Shown: positions 45,241 through 54,456 of the stretch, piece by piece
How the letters are laid out: each line of letters opens with the position of its first letter
Numbering within the stretch: the stretch's first letter is position 1
DNA from: Sulfitobacter sp. BSw21498
Lineage (GTDB): Bacteria > Pseudomonadota > Alphaproteobacteria > Rhodobacterales > Rhodobacteraceae
NCBI RefSeq assembly: GCF_006064855.1
Contig: NZ_CP040753.1
Location: forward strand, 1,116,001-1,180,000
DNA: 64,000 bases
Direction: 5' to 3'
The notes under the pieces: model-generated
Seen by the model: only the letters and a program-made list of their open reading frames with translations
What the model was told of the DNA's origin: nothing
The model's database searches: none
Made by a program: the position numbers and the translations under genes

Positions 45241-46635
45241 ATGGATCACTTCCCAATCTTTCTCTCCACCAAGGGCCAGCGCATCGTTCTTTCGGGCGGT
45301 GGCGAAGCGGCACTGGCCAAACTGCGCCTGCTGCTCAAGACCCAAGCCAAGATCAGCGTCTTCGCCCCGACCCCCGCGCCCGAGATCACCGCCTGGGCCG
45401 ATGCAGACCGTCTGACGCTGCACACCCGTGCCCTGCGCCATGGCGATGTGCTGTGCGCGAAATTGTTCTATGCCGCCGATGAGGACGACGCCGAAGACGC
45501 CCGCACCGCCGCCATTGCGCGCGCCGAGGGTGCTTTGGTCAATATCGTCGACAATCTTCACGATAGCGCCTTTATCACGCCTGCGATCGTGGACCGTGAC
45601 CCCGTGACCATCGCCATCGGCACCGAAGGCGCGGCCCCGGTGCTCGCCCGCGCGATCAAGGCTGATCTGGAAGAACGCCTGCCCGCGACCCTTGGCACGC
45701 TGGCACGCATTGGCAAAGGTTTCCGCAAGATGGCCGATGCCCTGCCCTTTGGCCGTCCGCGCCGCGACTTCTGGCGGGACTATTACTTTGCTGCAGGCCC
45801 CCGCGCCGTGGCGGATGGCAAGACGGCGGTTGAAAACGCGCTGAGCACGCTGCTCGCCGACCACCAGTCCCGCGCCGCACGCGCCGGTCACATTGCCTTT
45901 GTGGGCGGTGGCCCGGGTGACCCCGAATTGCTGACCCTCAAGGCCCGCCGCGCGTTGGATGAGGCCGATGTGGTGATCTATGACCGGTTGATTTCCCCCG
46001 AAATCCTTGAACTGGCCCGCCGCGAGGCGCTGATGATCGACGTGGGCAAGGAAGGCTTCGGCCCCTCCACCGCGCAGGAAACCATCAATGACCTGTTGGT
46101 TAAACATGGCCAATCCGGCGCGCAGGTTGTGCGCCTGAAGTCAGGCGATGCGACGGTCTTTGGCCGTCTGGACGAAGAGATCGACGCTGTGGACGCCCAT
46201 GGCATCGGCTGGCACATCGTGCCGGGGATCACCTCTGCTTCTGCCGCCGTGGCCACCATCGGGCAAAGCTTGACGAAACGCGGGCGCAACGCTTCGGTCC
46301 GGTTCCTGACGGGTCACGATATGAAGGGGTTTGCTGACCATGACTGGGCCGCGCTAGCGCGCCCGGGCGAAGTCGCCGCGATCTATATGGGCAAGAAATC
46401 CGCGCGCTTCATCCAAGGCCGCCTGCTGATGCATGGGGCGGACCGCACCACGCCTGTCACCTTGGTTGAAAACGCCTCCCGCGCCAACCAGCGTATCGTC
46501 GAAACCACGCTGGACCGCTTGCCCACTGACCTTGCCGCGGCTGACCTCGCTGGCCCCGCCCTTACCTTTTACGGCCTTGCCCCGCGTGCTGCAGCCCGTG
46601 CCACAACCGAATTTTTCCAAGAGGAGATGGCATAA
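45241..46635 (+). CDS. cysG: Siroheme synthase CysG
   Basis: 464 aa. Residues about 1-200 form the NAD-dependent precorrin-2 dehydrogenase/ferrochelatase part, with VLSGGGEAALAKLRLLL near 16-32. Residues about 215-455 form the uroporphyrinogen-III C-methyltransferase part with VGGGPGDPELLTLKA (about 221-235) and the VTLVENAS region. It makes siroheme for the sulfite reductase two genes downstream. AAGGA precedes the ATG. It is first gene of the sulfate assimilation operon. Confidence 0.95.
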   Translation: MDHFPIFLSTKGQRIVLSGGGEAALAKLRLLLKTQAKISVFAPTPAPEITAWADADRLTLHTRALRHGDVLCAKLFYAADEDDAEDARTAAIARAEGALVNIVDNLHDSAFITPAIVDRDPVTIAIGTEGAAPVLARAIKADLEERLPATLGTLARIGKGFRKMADALPFGRPRRDFWRDYYFAAGPRAVADGKTAVENALSTLLADHQSRAARAGHIAFVGGGPGDPELLTLKARRALDEADVVIYDRLISPEILELARREALMIDVGKEGFGPSTAQETINDLLVKHGQSGAQVVRLKSGDATVFGRLDEEIDAVDAHGIGWHIVPGITSASAAVATIGQSLTKRGRNASVRFLTGHDMKGFADHDWAALARPGEVAAIYMGKKSARFIQGRLLMHGADRTTPVTLVENASRANQRIVETTLDRLPTDLAAADLAGPALTFYGLAPRAAARATTEFFQEEMA

Positions 46636-46934
46636 TGGCCAAGCCCTTTACCCCCAAAGTCGTCACAGCCAATGCCTTGCTTGAAGGCGACGTGATCTAC
46701 CAGACCGCGACCGGCTGGACCCGCAAGCTTGAAGAAGCCGAAGTGCTGACCGACGAGGCCGATGCGGACCTGCGCCTGATCGATGCGATCCAGCAGGCCG
46801 ACCTGACTGTCGGGGCCTATCTGGCCGATGTCGACACCAGCTCTGCCGCACCCAAACCAACGCATTTCCGCGAAGCATTCCGCGCCAAGGGCCCAAGCAA
46901 CTATACCCATGGCAAGCAGGAGGAGGTTCAATAA
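46635..46934 (+). CDS. DUF2849 protein of the sulfate assimilation operon
   Basis: 99 aa, no signal peptide or membrane segment, slightly acidic. It starts inside the cysG stop (TAATG) and its stop overlaps the cysI start by one base, so it is translated with them. DUF2849 proteins are regularly found between cysG and cysI in Alphaproteobacteria. Function unknown; a small partner of the sulfite reductase is the natural guess (inference). Confidence 0.8.
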   Translation: MAKPFTPKVVTANALLEGDVIYQTATGWTRKLEEAEVLTDEADADLRLIDAIQQADLTVGAYLADVDTSSAAPKPTHFREAFRAKGPSNYTHGKQEEVQ

Positions 46935-48598
46935 TGTACAGCTACACCGAATTCGATGACGCCTTTATCGCCGAACGCAACGCGCAATTCCGCGGGCAGG
47001 TTGAACGCCGCATTGACGGCTCCCTCACAGAGGACGAGTTCAAGCCGCTGCGACTGATGAACGGGCTCTACCTGCAACTGCACGCCTATATGCTGCGGGT
47101 GGCCATTCCCTATGGCACGCTCAGCAGCCGCCAGATGCACAAGCTAGCGGAGATCGCCGCTAAATGGGACAAGGGCTACGGCCATTTTACCACGCGCCAG
47201 AACATCCAGTACAACTGGCCCCAGCTGCGTGATGTCCCCGATATGCTGGACGCGCTGGCCGATGTGAACATGCACGCCATCCAGACCAGCGGCAACACCA
47301 TCCGAAACGTGACCGCCGACCATTTTGCCGGTGCCGCAGCGGATGAAATCGCTGATCCGCGCCCGGTGGCCGAACTGATCCGCCAATGGTCCACTGATCA
47401 TCCGGAATTCCAGTTCCTGCCGCGCAAGTTCAAGGTCGCCGTCTCTGGTGCGGCGCACGACCGTGCGGTCATCAAAGCCCATGATATCGGGCTACAAATC
47501 GTCGAGAAAGATGGCGAAGTCGGCTATCAGGTCATCGTCGGTGGCGGCCTTGGCCGGACCCCGATGATCGGCAAGGTGCTGTATGATTTCGTCAGCTCCG
47601 AAGACCTGCTGCCTACACTAGAGGCGATCGTCTCGGTCTACAACCTGTTGGGCCGGCGCGATAATAAGTACAAGGCGCGGATCAAGATCACCGTGCATGA
47701 GAACGGCATCGACGACATCCGCGCACGGGTGGACGCCCGTTATGCGCTGATCCGTCCGCAGTTCACGGGCGTCGACCAGCAGATGCTGTCGCGCATCGAG
47801 GCGGATTTCGCCAGCCCGACGTTTAAAACGGCCCCCATCGACACGTTTACCGCCGCCTATAACAGCGATCCGGTGTTCAAAAGCTGGGCCGACACCAACC
47901 TGACCGATCACCGCGAAGACGGCTATGCCATCGTGTCGATCAGCCTCAAGGCGCATGGCGAAACACCGGGCGACGCCACCGCCGAACAGATGCACCGCAT
48001 GGCGGAACTGGCCGCTGAATTCGGCCACGACGAACTGCGCATCAGCCACGAGCAGAACGTGATCCTGCCCCATGTGCACCGCAGCGATCTGCCTGCTCTG
48101 CACGCGTCGCTCAAGCAAGTCGGCCTTGCCACGGCCAATATCGGCCTGATCAGCGACATCATCGCCTGCCCCGGTATGGATTACTGCGCGTTGGCCACAG
48201 CGCGGTCGATCCCGATCGCACAAGAAATCGCGACCCGCTTTGACGAGCTCAAGCTGGAACACGATGTTGGCCCGCTCAAGATCAAGATCTCGGGCTGCAT
48301 CAATGCTTGTGGTCACCACCATGTGGGCCACATCGGGATCCTCGGTCTCGACCGTGCGGGTGTGGAAAACTATCAGGTTACCTTGGGCGGTGACGGCACT
48401 GAAAACGCTGCCATCGGCGAACGGGCTGGCCCGGGCTTTTCCGCCGACGAGATCATCCCGGCGATTGAGCGGCTGGTAATAGGCTACCTTGATCTGCGCA
48501 CCGACGCGACCGAAACCTTCTTGCAAGCCTACCGCCGCCTTGGTCTTGCCCCGTTCAAGGCCGCCCTCTACCCGGAAGCACAAGCCAATGCCGCGTGA
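46934..48598 (+). CDS. cysI: Siroheme-dependent nitrite/sulfite reductase (CysI-type)
   Basis: 554 aa with the twofold repeat of the family: two ferredoxin-like domains and two siroheme domains. The [4Fe-4S]-siroheme ligands are the CPGMDYC pair near residue 413-419 and CINAC near 455-459. FTTRQNIQYNWPQL near residue 83 contains siroheme-binding basic residues. It reduces sulfite to sulfide, with electrons probably from ferredoxin through the Fpr protein at the operon end. Nitrite reduction cannot be excluded, but the neighbours argue for sulfite. Confidence 0.93.
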   Translation: MYSYTEFDDAFIAERNAQFRGQVERRIDGSLTEDEFKPLRLMNGLYLQLHAYMLRVAIPYGTLSSRQMHKLAEIAAKWDKGYGHFTTRQNIQYNWPQLRDVPDMLDALADVNMHAIQTSGNTIRNVTADHFAGAAADEIADPRPVAELIRQWSTDHPEFQFLPRKFKVAVSGAAHDRAVIKAHDIGLQIVEKDGEVGYQVIVGGGLGRTPMIGKVLYDFVSSEDLLPTLEAIVSVYNLLGRRDNKYKARIKITVHENGIDDIRARVDARYALIRPQFTGVDQQMLSRIEADFASPTFKTAPIDTFTAAYNSDPVFKSWADTNLTDHREDGYAIVSISLKAHGETPGDATAEQMHRMAELAAEFGHDELRISHEQNVILPHVHRSDLPALHASLKQVGLATANIGLISDIIACPGMDYCALATARSIPIAQEIATRFDELKLEHDVGPLKIKISGCINACGHHHVGHIGILGLDRAGVENYQVTLGGDGTENAAIGERAGPGFSADEIIPAIERLVIGYLDLRTDATETFLQAYRRLGLAPFKAALYPEAQANAA

Positions 48599-49376
48599 TC
48601 AACTGACACTTCCAAATGGGGAACAAATCCTCCCCGAAGGGCCGGACCGCGTCGCGGCGCTGACCCGTCAGATGGAGGCGCTGAACGACGGCCTGCGCCA
48701 TCACAGCGCCACTGACGTGCTGCGTGCTGCAATCGACAATGTGCCCAATCTGGCGCTTGTTTCCAGCTTCGGGGCGGAATCCGTCGCCCTGTTGCACCTT
48801 GCGTCTATGGTTAAACGCGATTTGCCGGTGTTGTTCATCGACACGGAAATGCTTTTCGCCGAGACGCTGGTTTACCAGCAAGAGCTGAGCGAGCGGTTGG
48901 GCCTGCGCAATGTCCACACGATCCGTGCGCAAGACGTGGCAGAGAAAGACCCCGACGGGACGTTGCACCTGCGCGACCCCGACGCCTGCTGCGCCTTCCG
49001 CAAGACCGTGCCGCTGCAACATGCGTTGCAAGGGTTTGACGGCTGGATTACGGGGCGCAAACGCTTTCAGTCGGGCACGCGCGCCAGTCTGCCGTTCTTT
49101 GAGGTCGAAGCCCCAGCTGATGCGCCCGCACGGATCAAGGTAAACCCGCTGGCCCATTGGCAGGCCTCTGATGTATCTGACTACATCGACGAGAACCGCC
49201 TGCCCCGGCACCCGCTGGTCTCCCAAGGCTATCCCAGCATCGGCTGCGCGCCCTGCACCTCCAAGGTGAAACCGGGCGAAGACCCCCGCGCCGGACGCTG
49301 GAGAAACATTGAAAAAGAAGAATGCGGTATTCATTTTGTCGATGGCAAGATGGTCCGTGTAGGAGCAAAGACATGA
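48588..49376 (+). CDS. cysH: Assimilatory APS/PAPS reductase CysH
   Basis: 262 aa from the ATG at 48588, which overlaps the cysI end by 11 bases. The N-type ATP pyrophosphatase fold has SSFGAESVALLHLA (about 61-74). Cys 134/135 (DACC) and Cys 220/223 (GCAPC) are the four ligands of a [4Fe-4S] cluster, which marks APS-using assimilatory reductases. The redox-active ECGIH near residue 245 is present. It reduces APS to sulfite for CysI. Confidence 0.94.
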   Translation: MPRDQLTLPNGEQILPEGPDRVAALTRQMEALNDGLRHHSATDVLRAAIDNVPNLALVSSFGAESVALLHLASMVKRDLPVLFIDTEMLFAETLVYQQELSERLGLRNVHTIRAQDVAEKDPDGTLHLRDPDACCAFRKTVPLQHALQGFDGWITGRKRFQSGTRASLPFFEVEAPADAPARIKVNPLAHWQASDVSDYIDENRLPRHPLVSQGYPSIGCAPCTSKVKPGEDPRAGRWRNIEKEECGIHFVDGKMVRVGAKT

Positions 49377-49786
49377 CACAGTTGATCAACGATCAAGGGT
49401 TTGTCGCGGATGATTTTACCGCGACCTATGCCCCCTTCGATGCCACAGGCGGCGCGGATGCGGATGCGACAGCGCTTGATGTGCCCTCTGACGCGCAGCC
49501 TGAAGCGATCCCGGTTGACGGGTCGGTGTCGATGATCCGCGTGGCATTTCCCAGTTCGGCTGACGGGCGCGGTTTCACCATTGCACGCCAGCTGCGTCTG
49601 CGCGGCTATACCGGGCGGCTGCGGGCCCATGGCCATGTGATTGCGGACCAATACGCTATGGCCCGCCGGTCCGGCTTTGACGAGGTAGAGATCCCCAATG
49701 ATCTGGCCGCCCGTCAACCGCAGGACCAATGGCTGGCCCGCGCAAACTGGCAGGAGCATAATTATCAGGCGCGACTGCGCGGCTGA
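49373..49786 (+). CDS. DUF934 protein of the sulfate assimilation operon
   Basis: 137 aa from the ATG at 49373, overlapping the cysH stop by ATGA. The core SMIRVAFPSSADGRGFTIARQLR (in pieces, about 60-82) and the late DEVEIP are DUF934 features. The family accompanies cysH and cysI in many proteobacteria and may help assembly or regulation of the pathway; no activity is established. Confidence 0.85.
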   Translation: MTQLINDQGFVADDFTATYAPFDATGGADADATALDVPSDAQPEAIPVDGSVSMIRVAFPSSADGRGFTIARQLRLRGYTGRLRAHGHVIADQYAMARRSGFDEVEIPNDLAARQPQDQWLARANWQEHNYQARLRG

Positions 49787-49874
49787 TCGGGCTTTCTGGC
49801 CTTCGATGCTTTCCCTGTCCTCTTCCTTCCCCTAGAGAAAGGCTGCGCACCGCGACCTGCGCGCAGATGAAATT

Positions 49875-50711
49875 ATGACCGAGCAAAAAGTAGTGACCCA
49901 AACCGACGCCAAACCCGTGCCGACCCTACCTGACGCGCAGACCGTGACCTCCGTTAAACACTGGACGGACCGGCTATTTTCATTCCGCGTGACCCGTCCG
50001 GCGTCCTTGCGCTTTCGGTCAGGCGAATTCGTGATGATTGGCCTGATGGGCGACCCGCACCCCGAGACAGGCAAGCAAAAGCCCCTACTGCGGGCTTATT
50101 CCATCGCCTCGCCGTCGTGGGACGAAGAGCTGGAGTTCTATTCGATCAAAGTGCAGGACGGTCCGCTGACCTCGAAACTGCAGCACATCCAGCCCGGCGA
50201 CGAAATCATCCTGCGCCCCAAGCCCGTGGGCACGCTGGTCCATGATGCACTGCTGCCCGGCAAACGGCTGTGGCTTTTTGCGACCGGCACAGGTTTCGCG
50301 CCTTTCGCATCCCTGCTGCGCGAACCCGAAACCTACGAGAAATTCGATCAGATCATTATGACCCACACCACCCGCGATGTGGCCGAGCTTGAGTATGGGC
50401 GCACGCTGGTTGAAGGTCTTGCCGACGATCCGCTGATTGGCGAGATGATCGGCGACAAACTGGTGTACTACCCCACAACCACCCGCGAGCAGAGCCCCAA
50501 GATGGGCCGCATCACCAACCTGCTGCAAGATGGCACTGTGTTTAAAGACCTTGGCATTGACGGCATCACCGCCGATACTGATCGCGGTATGGTCTGCGGC
50601 AGCCTGGAATTCAACAAGGATATCAAGGAAGTGCTGGAAGGGTTCGGGCTTGAGGAAGGTGCGAATTCCGACCCCAAACACTATGTCGTTGAAAAGGCTT
50701 TTGTCGGCTGA
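49875..50711 (+). CDS. fpr: Ferredoxin-NADP+ reductase Fpr
   Basis: 278 aa. The FAD site reads LLRAYSIASP (about 73-82), the NADP site FATGTGFAPFASLLR (about 135-149), and MVCGSLEFNKD near residue 237 closes the pocket. The C-terminus ends in the VEKAFVG tail typical of bacterial-class FNRs. It moves electrons between NADPH and ferredoxin, probably feeding CysI. The 88-base gap before it may hold its own promoter. Confidence 0.94.
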   Translation: MTEQKVVTQTDAKPVPTLPDAQTVTSVKHWTDRLFSFRVTRPASLRFRSGEFVMIGLMGDPHPETGKQKPLLRAYSIASPSWDEELEFYSIKVQDGPLTSKLQHIQPGDEIILRPKPVGTLVHDALLPGKRLWLFATGTGFAPFASLLREPETYEKFDQIIMTHTTRDVAELEYGRTLVEGLADDPLIGEMIGDKLVYYPTTTREQSPKMGRITNLLQDGTVFKDLGIDGITADTDRGMVCGSLEFNKDIKEVLEGFGLEEGANSDPKHYVVEKAFVG

Positions 50712-50753
50712 TCCGATGTAGCGGTGCCCCCCGTGGGCTCTCTATCAGAAATG

Positions 50754-50788
50754 AAAAAGCCGTGCCCTTGTCAGGGGCGCGGCTTTTT
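50754..50788. terminator. Bidirectional terminator after fpr
   Basis: AAAAAGCCGTGCCC (50754-50767) pairs with GGGGCGCGGCTTTTT (50774-50788) with one bulged base and a short loop. A- and T-runs on the two sides fit the convergent genes. Confidence 0.88.
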
Positions 50789-50824
50789 CTTGGCTTGTCG
50801 TCAGGCACTGGTAGCGGCCTGTGC

Positions 50825-51532
50825 TTATAGCGCCAGCGCCTCGCGGATTTGCGCAAGGATCACACGCAACGTGTCCGGGTTTTCAGCCGCAGTCGCCAGA
50901 CCGTTTTTCAACAGCGTTTTCTGCGTTGCCGGCAGGTCAGACGTGTCGATCAGGGTCTGCACCTTCTCCAGATCGAACCCGTCAACGGTGGTCAGCTGCT
51001 CTGGCGTGTCGGCGTCGGCGGTGACATCGGCCTGAACATCTGCGGTTGCTTCTGGTTGCGTATCAGCGCTGGCCCCTTCGGATGCGGTGTCGGACCGGGT
51101 GGTGCTGGCAGCGTCGTTGTCGCCCTCGTCGCTGGTTGCCATTGCATCGGCCTCGGCGCGACTGTCCGCTTCAACGCTAGCATCAGCAGTCTCATTGGCA
51201 GCCTGCGTTGCATCATCGGCGAGCTTCTTGGTCGCATCTACGGCGCTTTCACCTGCCGCGGCAGCAGCATCCGCCACGTCTTCGGCAGCTTCGGCCAGCG
51301 CATCGGCTGCAGTGTTTGCAGCTTGCGTTGTCGCCTCGACCGCGTCGGTCACGGCACCCTCTGTTGCCTCGACAGCGTCGCCCACTGCTGCGGTAGCGCT
51401 TTCCAACGCTTCGGGCGCATTGACCGCATCAGACGCATCGGTCGCGATCTCTTGGACGGACCGGCCCGAATACAACATGTACGCGCCAAGCGCGATCACC
51501 CCTGCGATGACAATCCAGATGAGGTTTTTCAT
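50825..51532 (-). CDS. Ala/Asp-rich membrane-anchored protein, unknown function
   Basis: 235 aa from the ATG at 51532. Residues 1-20 (MKNLIWIVIAGVIALGAYML) form a membrane anchor. Residues about 28-175 are low complexity, dominated by Ala, Asp, Glu and Thr with repeated DA.EA/AADA units, probably a long helix or disordered rod. The last about 45 residues (DGFDLEKVQTLIDTSDLPATQ onward) look folded. I do not recognise the family. The skewed composition resembles the middle of the OmpA-family protein at 52376-54295, with infC between them. A periplasmic spacer role is possible but unproven. Confidence 0.65.
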   Translation of the reverse strand: MKNLIWIVIAGVIALGAYMLYSGRSVQEIATDASDAVNAPEALESATAAVGDAVEATEGAVTDAVEATTQAANTAADALAEAAEDVADAAAAAGESAVDATKKLADDATQAANETADASVEADSRAEADAMATSDEGDNDAASTTRSDTASEGASADTQPEATADVQADVTADADTPEQLTTVDGFDLEKVQTLIDTSDLPATQKTLLKNGLATAAENPDTLRVILAQIREALAL

Positions 51533-51749
51533 GATGCTGTTGTTCCTTTGAACTTTGTTAATCCCCTGCAGCACATACTATATGCCCATGCACAGCGTCA
51601 AATGCGCGATACGCCGCTTCACCTTGGGGAAATCACCAGCAAAACAGCTATTTTACCCTGTATATGCGCCATTTTGCGGCTTGAAGAAGACCATGAGCAG
51701 GTTTACCTTCCGTTCTCGACATCACTATAACAATCAAAGGACGATCATC

Positions 51750-52295
51750 ATCGCTCGCAGACCGCATAACGCGCCGCCGCAAAGAGATACCGGCCCGCGC
51801 ATCAACGAAAATATCCGCTCCAACGAAATCCGGCTGATCGGCGCGGATGGCGAAAACGTTGGCGTCGTGACACCGGATCGCGCCATGGAAATGGCTGTTG
51901 ATGCCGGACTTGATTTGGTCGAGATTTCGCCCAATGCCAACCCGCCCGTGTGCAAGATCATGGACTTTGGCAAATTCAAGTATGAGACGCAAAAGCGTGA
52001 AGCCGAAGCGCGTAAGAAGCAAAAGATCATTGAGATCAAAGAGGTCAAGTTCCGGCCCAACACTGATACCAATGATTATGACGTCAAAATGCGTAACGTG
52101 TTCAAGTTCCTCGAGAACGGCGACAAGGTGAAGGTCACACTGCGTTTCCGTGGTCGTGAGATGGCGCACCAGAATCTCGGCCGCGAGCTGCTGGAACGTG
52201 TCGCCGAAGACACCAAAGAGATGGGCCGCGTCGAAAACTTTCCGAAAATGGAAGGCCGTCAGATGGTTATGCTGATCGGACCGCTGCCTAAATAA
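51750..52295 (+). CDS. infC: Translation initiation factor IF-3, with AUC start codon
   Basis: 181 aa if begun at the ATC at 51750, which gives (M)[19 protein letters not shown], the family N-terminus, and a length close to E. coli IF-3 (180 aa). AAAGGA (51736-51741) lies eight bases before. No ATG, GTG or TTG is in frame between this signal and the conserved start; the nearest is an ATG at 51693 that would add 19 unconserved residues. The N-domain, the Lys-rich linker ([20 protein letters not shown]) and C-domain ([13 protein letters not shown]) are complete. A rare start codon is known to let IF-3 regulate its own synthesis. Confidence 0.92.
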   Translation: MARRPHNAPPQRDTGPRINENIRSNEIRLIGADGENVGVVTPDRAMEMAVDAGLDLVEISPNANPPVCKIMDFGKFKYETQKREAEARKKQKIIEIKEVKFRPNTDTNDYDVKMRNVFKFLENGDKVKVTLRFRGREMAHQNLGRELLERVAEDTKEMGRVENFPKMEGRQMVMLIGPLPK

Positions 52296-52322
52296 ATCCA
52301 GACAATCAACAGTCTGAGACGT

Positions 52323-52354
52323 AAAAAGCCCCCGCAGTTTCCTGCGGGGGCTTT
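52323..52354. terminator. Bidirectional terminator after infC
   Basis: AAAAAGCCCCCGCAG pairs with CTGCGGGGGCTTTT across a short loop (52323-52354). A- and T-runs serve infC and the convergent OmpA-family gene. Confidence 0.92.
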
Positions 52355-52375
52355 TCTTTGTTTATACCGATGGCG

Positions 52376-54295
52376 TTACTGGCGCAGCAAACCGGTGATG
52401 TTACGCACAACCGCACGGCGGTTGGCCGGCTCGGCTGTCGGCGTCGACACCTTCAGCGCGCTTTCGCCATACCCCTGCGTAATTAGGTTGGCTGGTGGTA
52501 CGTCAAAGTATTCCGTCAAGGCCAAGGCCACAGTCTCGGCACGGCGGTCGGACAGGGCAAGGTTGTAGCCCGCATCGCCAACAGCATCCGTATGCCCTTC
52601 GATCAAGATTACAGTACGTGGATCTTCTTTGATCGCATTACTGATGACAGTCCCGATTTTGGACAGCGCGCGCGCTTGCTCAGGCTGGATCGCAGCAGAG
52701 CCTGTCGCAAAGCGCACGGCATCCAGCTCGATTTCAGGTGCCAAGGCACGGACCTGACGCACGTCACGGACCTGACGCAGCGAATACCGCTGGGCCTGCT
52801 CGCCACGAAGCTGGGTTTGCAGGGCGGCACGCAACGCCTCTTCGTCTTGCTGGCTGGCAAAGGTGTTGGTCTGTGTCTCAATCTGCGGCAGCTCGTTTAC
52901 GACGATGCGTTCTTCTGCACGTGTATCGTCGAACAGCACATATTCATTGCCTTGTGGGTCGACATTGATCCGACGCAGAACAGTACCGTCACGGCCCAGA
53001 ATGGTCACGATCTGGCTGCCGTTCGGCTTGATCACTGTGGTACGCGAAGACCCATCGTTAAAGGTCTCGCGGCGCACTTCATCGCCGGCCTGACGCACCA
53101 GTGCGTCGTCATCTTTCAGCACGCGCAGATCACCGTTCGTGTCTTGGACAACCAGACGGTCACCAGAGTTGCTGACCACTTTGGAGCCGTTTTTCAAGAT
53201 GGCCCCGACTGCAACAGCACCGATGCCGACCAGCAGCGCTTTTTCAAACTTGCTCAGGCCGTCATCATCTTTTTTAGCTTCGGTATTCGCTTGCGCAGCA
53301 GTATCGCCGGACACGTTGGTCGAGAACTCTTCGTTCGACGCGCGTGTGTCTTCTTCGGTGATTTCTTCTACGACAACCTCAGCTTCCGTCTCGCCGGAAT
53401 CTGCTGCAGCTGCGGATTCGGCAGCGGCGGCTGCATCGGCAGCGCGCTGTTCTTCGCGTGCGTCTTCGGCGGCTTGCTCAGCTGCCAGATCAGCGGCGAT
53501 CTGTTCTTCCGTCCGCTGTTCAGTCTCGGCGTCGGCTTGTGTCGCGGTTGCCGAAGATGTGCCGGCTGGAACCTCAGTTTCAGCTTGGGCTTCTACGCCT
53601 GCATCGCTTTGCTGGGCGGTGTCCGCATTAGAGGTCGATGTGGGCTCGACTGCGTCAGCAGCGGCTTGCTCGGCCTCCGCTTCGGCAGCAGCATTTGCCT
53701 CGGCATCAGCCGCAATTTGTGCGGCTACCGCGTCTTCACGTTCGGCCTCAGCTTGGGCTTCGGCTGCGGCGGCTTCTTCTGCTTGCGCAGCTTGGGCGTC
53801 AGCAGCAGCCTGAGCTTCTGCGGCCTCTCGTTCAGCGGCTTGTGCAACAGCTGCGGCTTCGGCGTCAGCAGCGGCCTGAGCTTCAGCGGCTTCTGCTTCG
53901 GCTTGCGCGTCAGCGGCCTCTGCGTCAGCGGCGGCTTGCTCTTCAGCAGCCTGTTGAGCTTCTGCGGTCGCGTCGGCTTCGGCTTCGGCTGCGGCGGCAG
54001 CTTGCTCTTCTGCGGCGTCTACAGATTCAGCAGCGGCTTCTGCATTGGGCTGGGCCTCAGCCTCAGACTGGGCTTCTGCTTCCAGACCGAGCGCCTCGGC
54101 CAGACCACCGTCGGCGCGCAAAGTCATCATCTGATCTTGATCAGCCACGACGCTGCCGTCAGGCAAGACGCATGGAAAAACAGTCTGTTCCCCCTCGCTC
54201 ACGCAGCTTTCAGTTGTTTGGGCAAAACCACCTGCGGGCAAAGCAAGCGCCAGACACATGGTCAGTGATGTCGTGGATTTCAAAAGTTTGTACAT
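52376..54295 (-). CDS. OmpA-family protein with long Ala/Glu-rich repeat region
   Basis: 639 aa from the ATG at 54295, with GAGGA before it; a GTG at 54307 includes that signal and is rejected. Signal peptide ends near GGFAQ (about residue 26). Residues about 70-310 are an Ala/Glu/Gln/Asp-rich region of irregular AAEAQAAADAEA units, predicted as a long helix or coiled coil. A short hydrophobic stretch (ALLVGIGAVAVGAIL, about 355-369) follows, then a linker and the C-terminal OmpA peptidoglycan-binding domain (RFATGSAAIQPEQ and EGHTDAVGDAGYN, with Asp and Arg contacts, about 525-635). It lacks an obvious beta-barrel, so it may be an envelope tether. Confidence 0.85.
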   Translation of the reverse strand: MYKLLKSTTSLTMCLALALPAGGFAQTTESCVSEGEQTVFPCVLPDGSVVADQDQMMTLRADGGLAEALGLEAEAQSEAEAQPNAEAAAESVDAAEEQAAAAAEAEADATAEAQQAAEEQAAADAEAADAQAEAEAAEAQAAADAEAAAVAQAAEREAAEAQAAADAQAAQAEEAAAAEAQAEAEREDAVAAQIAADAEANAAAEAEAEQAAADAVEPTSTSNADTAQQSDAGVEAQAETEVPAGTSSATATQADAETEQRTEEQIAADLAAEQAAEDAREEQRAADAAAAAESAAAADSGETEAEVVVEEITEEDTRASNEEFSTNVSGDTAAQANTEAKKDDDGLSKFEKALLVGIGAVAVGAILKNGSKVVSNSGDRLVVQDTNGDLRVLKDDDALVRQAGDEVRRETFNDGSSRTTVIKPNGSQIVTILGRDGTVLRRINVDPQGNEYVLFDDTRAEERIVVNELPQIETQTNTFASQQDEEALRAALQTQLRGEQAQRYSLRQVRDVRQVRALAPEIELDAVRFATGSAAIQPEQARALSKIGTVISNAIKEDPRTVILIEGHTDAVGDAGYNLALSDRRAETVALALTEYFDVPPANLITQGYGESALKVSTPTAEPANRRAVVRNITGLLRQ

Positions 54296-54456
54296 TCTAT
54301 TCCTCACGGTATTATGGACGCCGTTCGGGCAGCGTTACGACACAACGCCGATGCTGCGAATTCGTTCCGCTCTAGGCGCAAGCAACAATCATATAGTTGG
54401 CAAAAAACCGCCCCGAGGTTTCCCAAGGGACGGTTCCACCGCGATGTCTACTATGG

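Noticed and set aside
52592..54268. Open frame of 558 codons on the plus strand
   Set aside because: It is antisense to the OmpA-family gene. It is open because the Ala/Glu-rich codons lack stops when read backwards, and its product has no recognisable domain.
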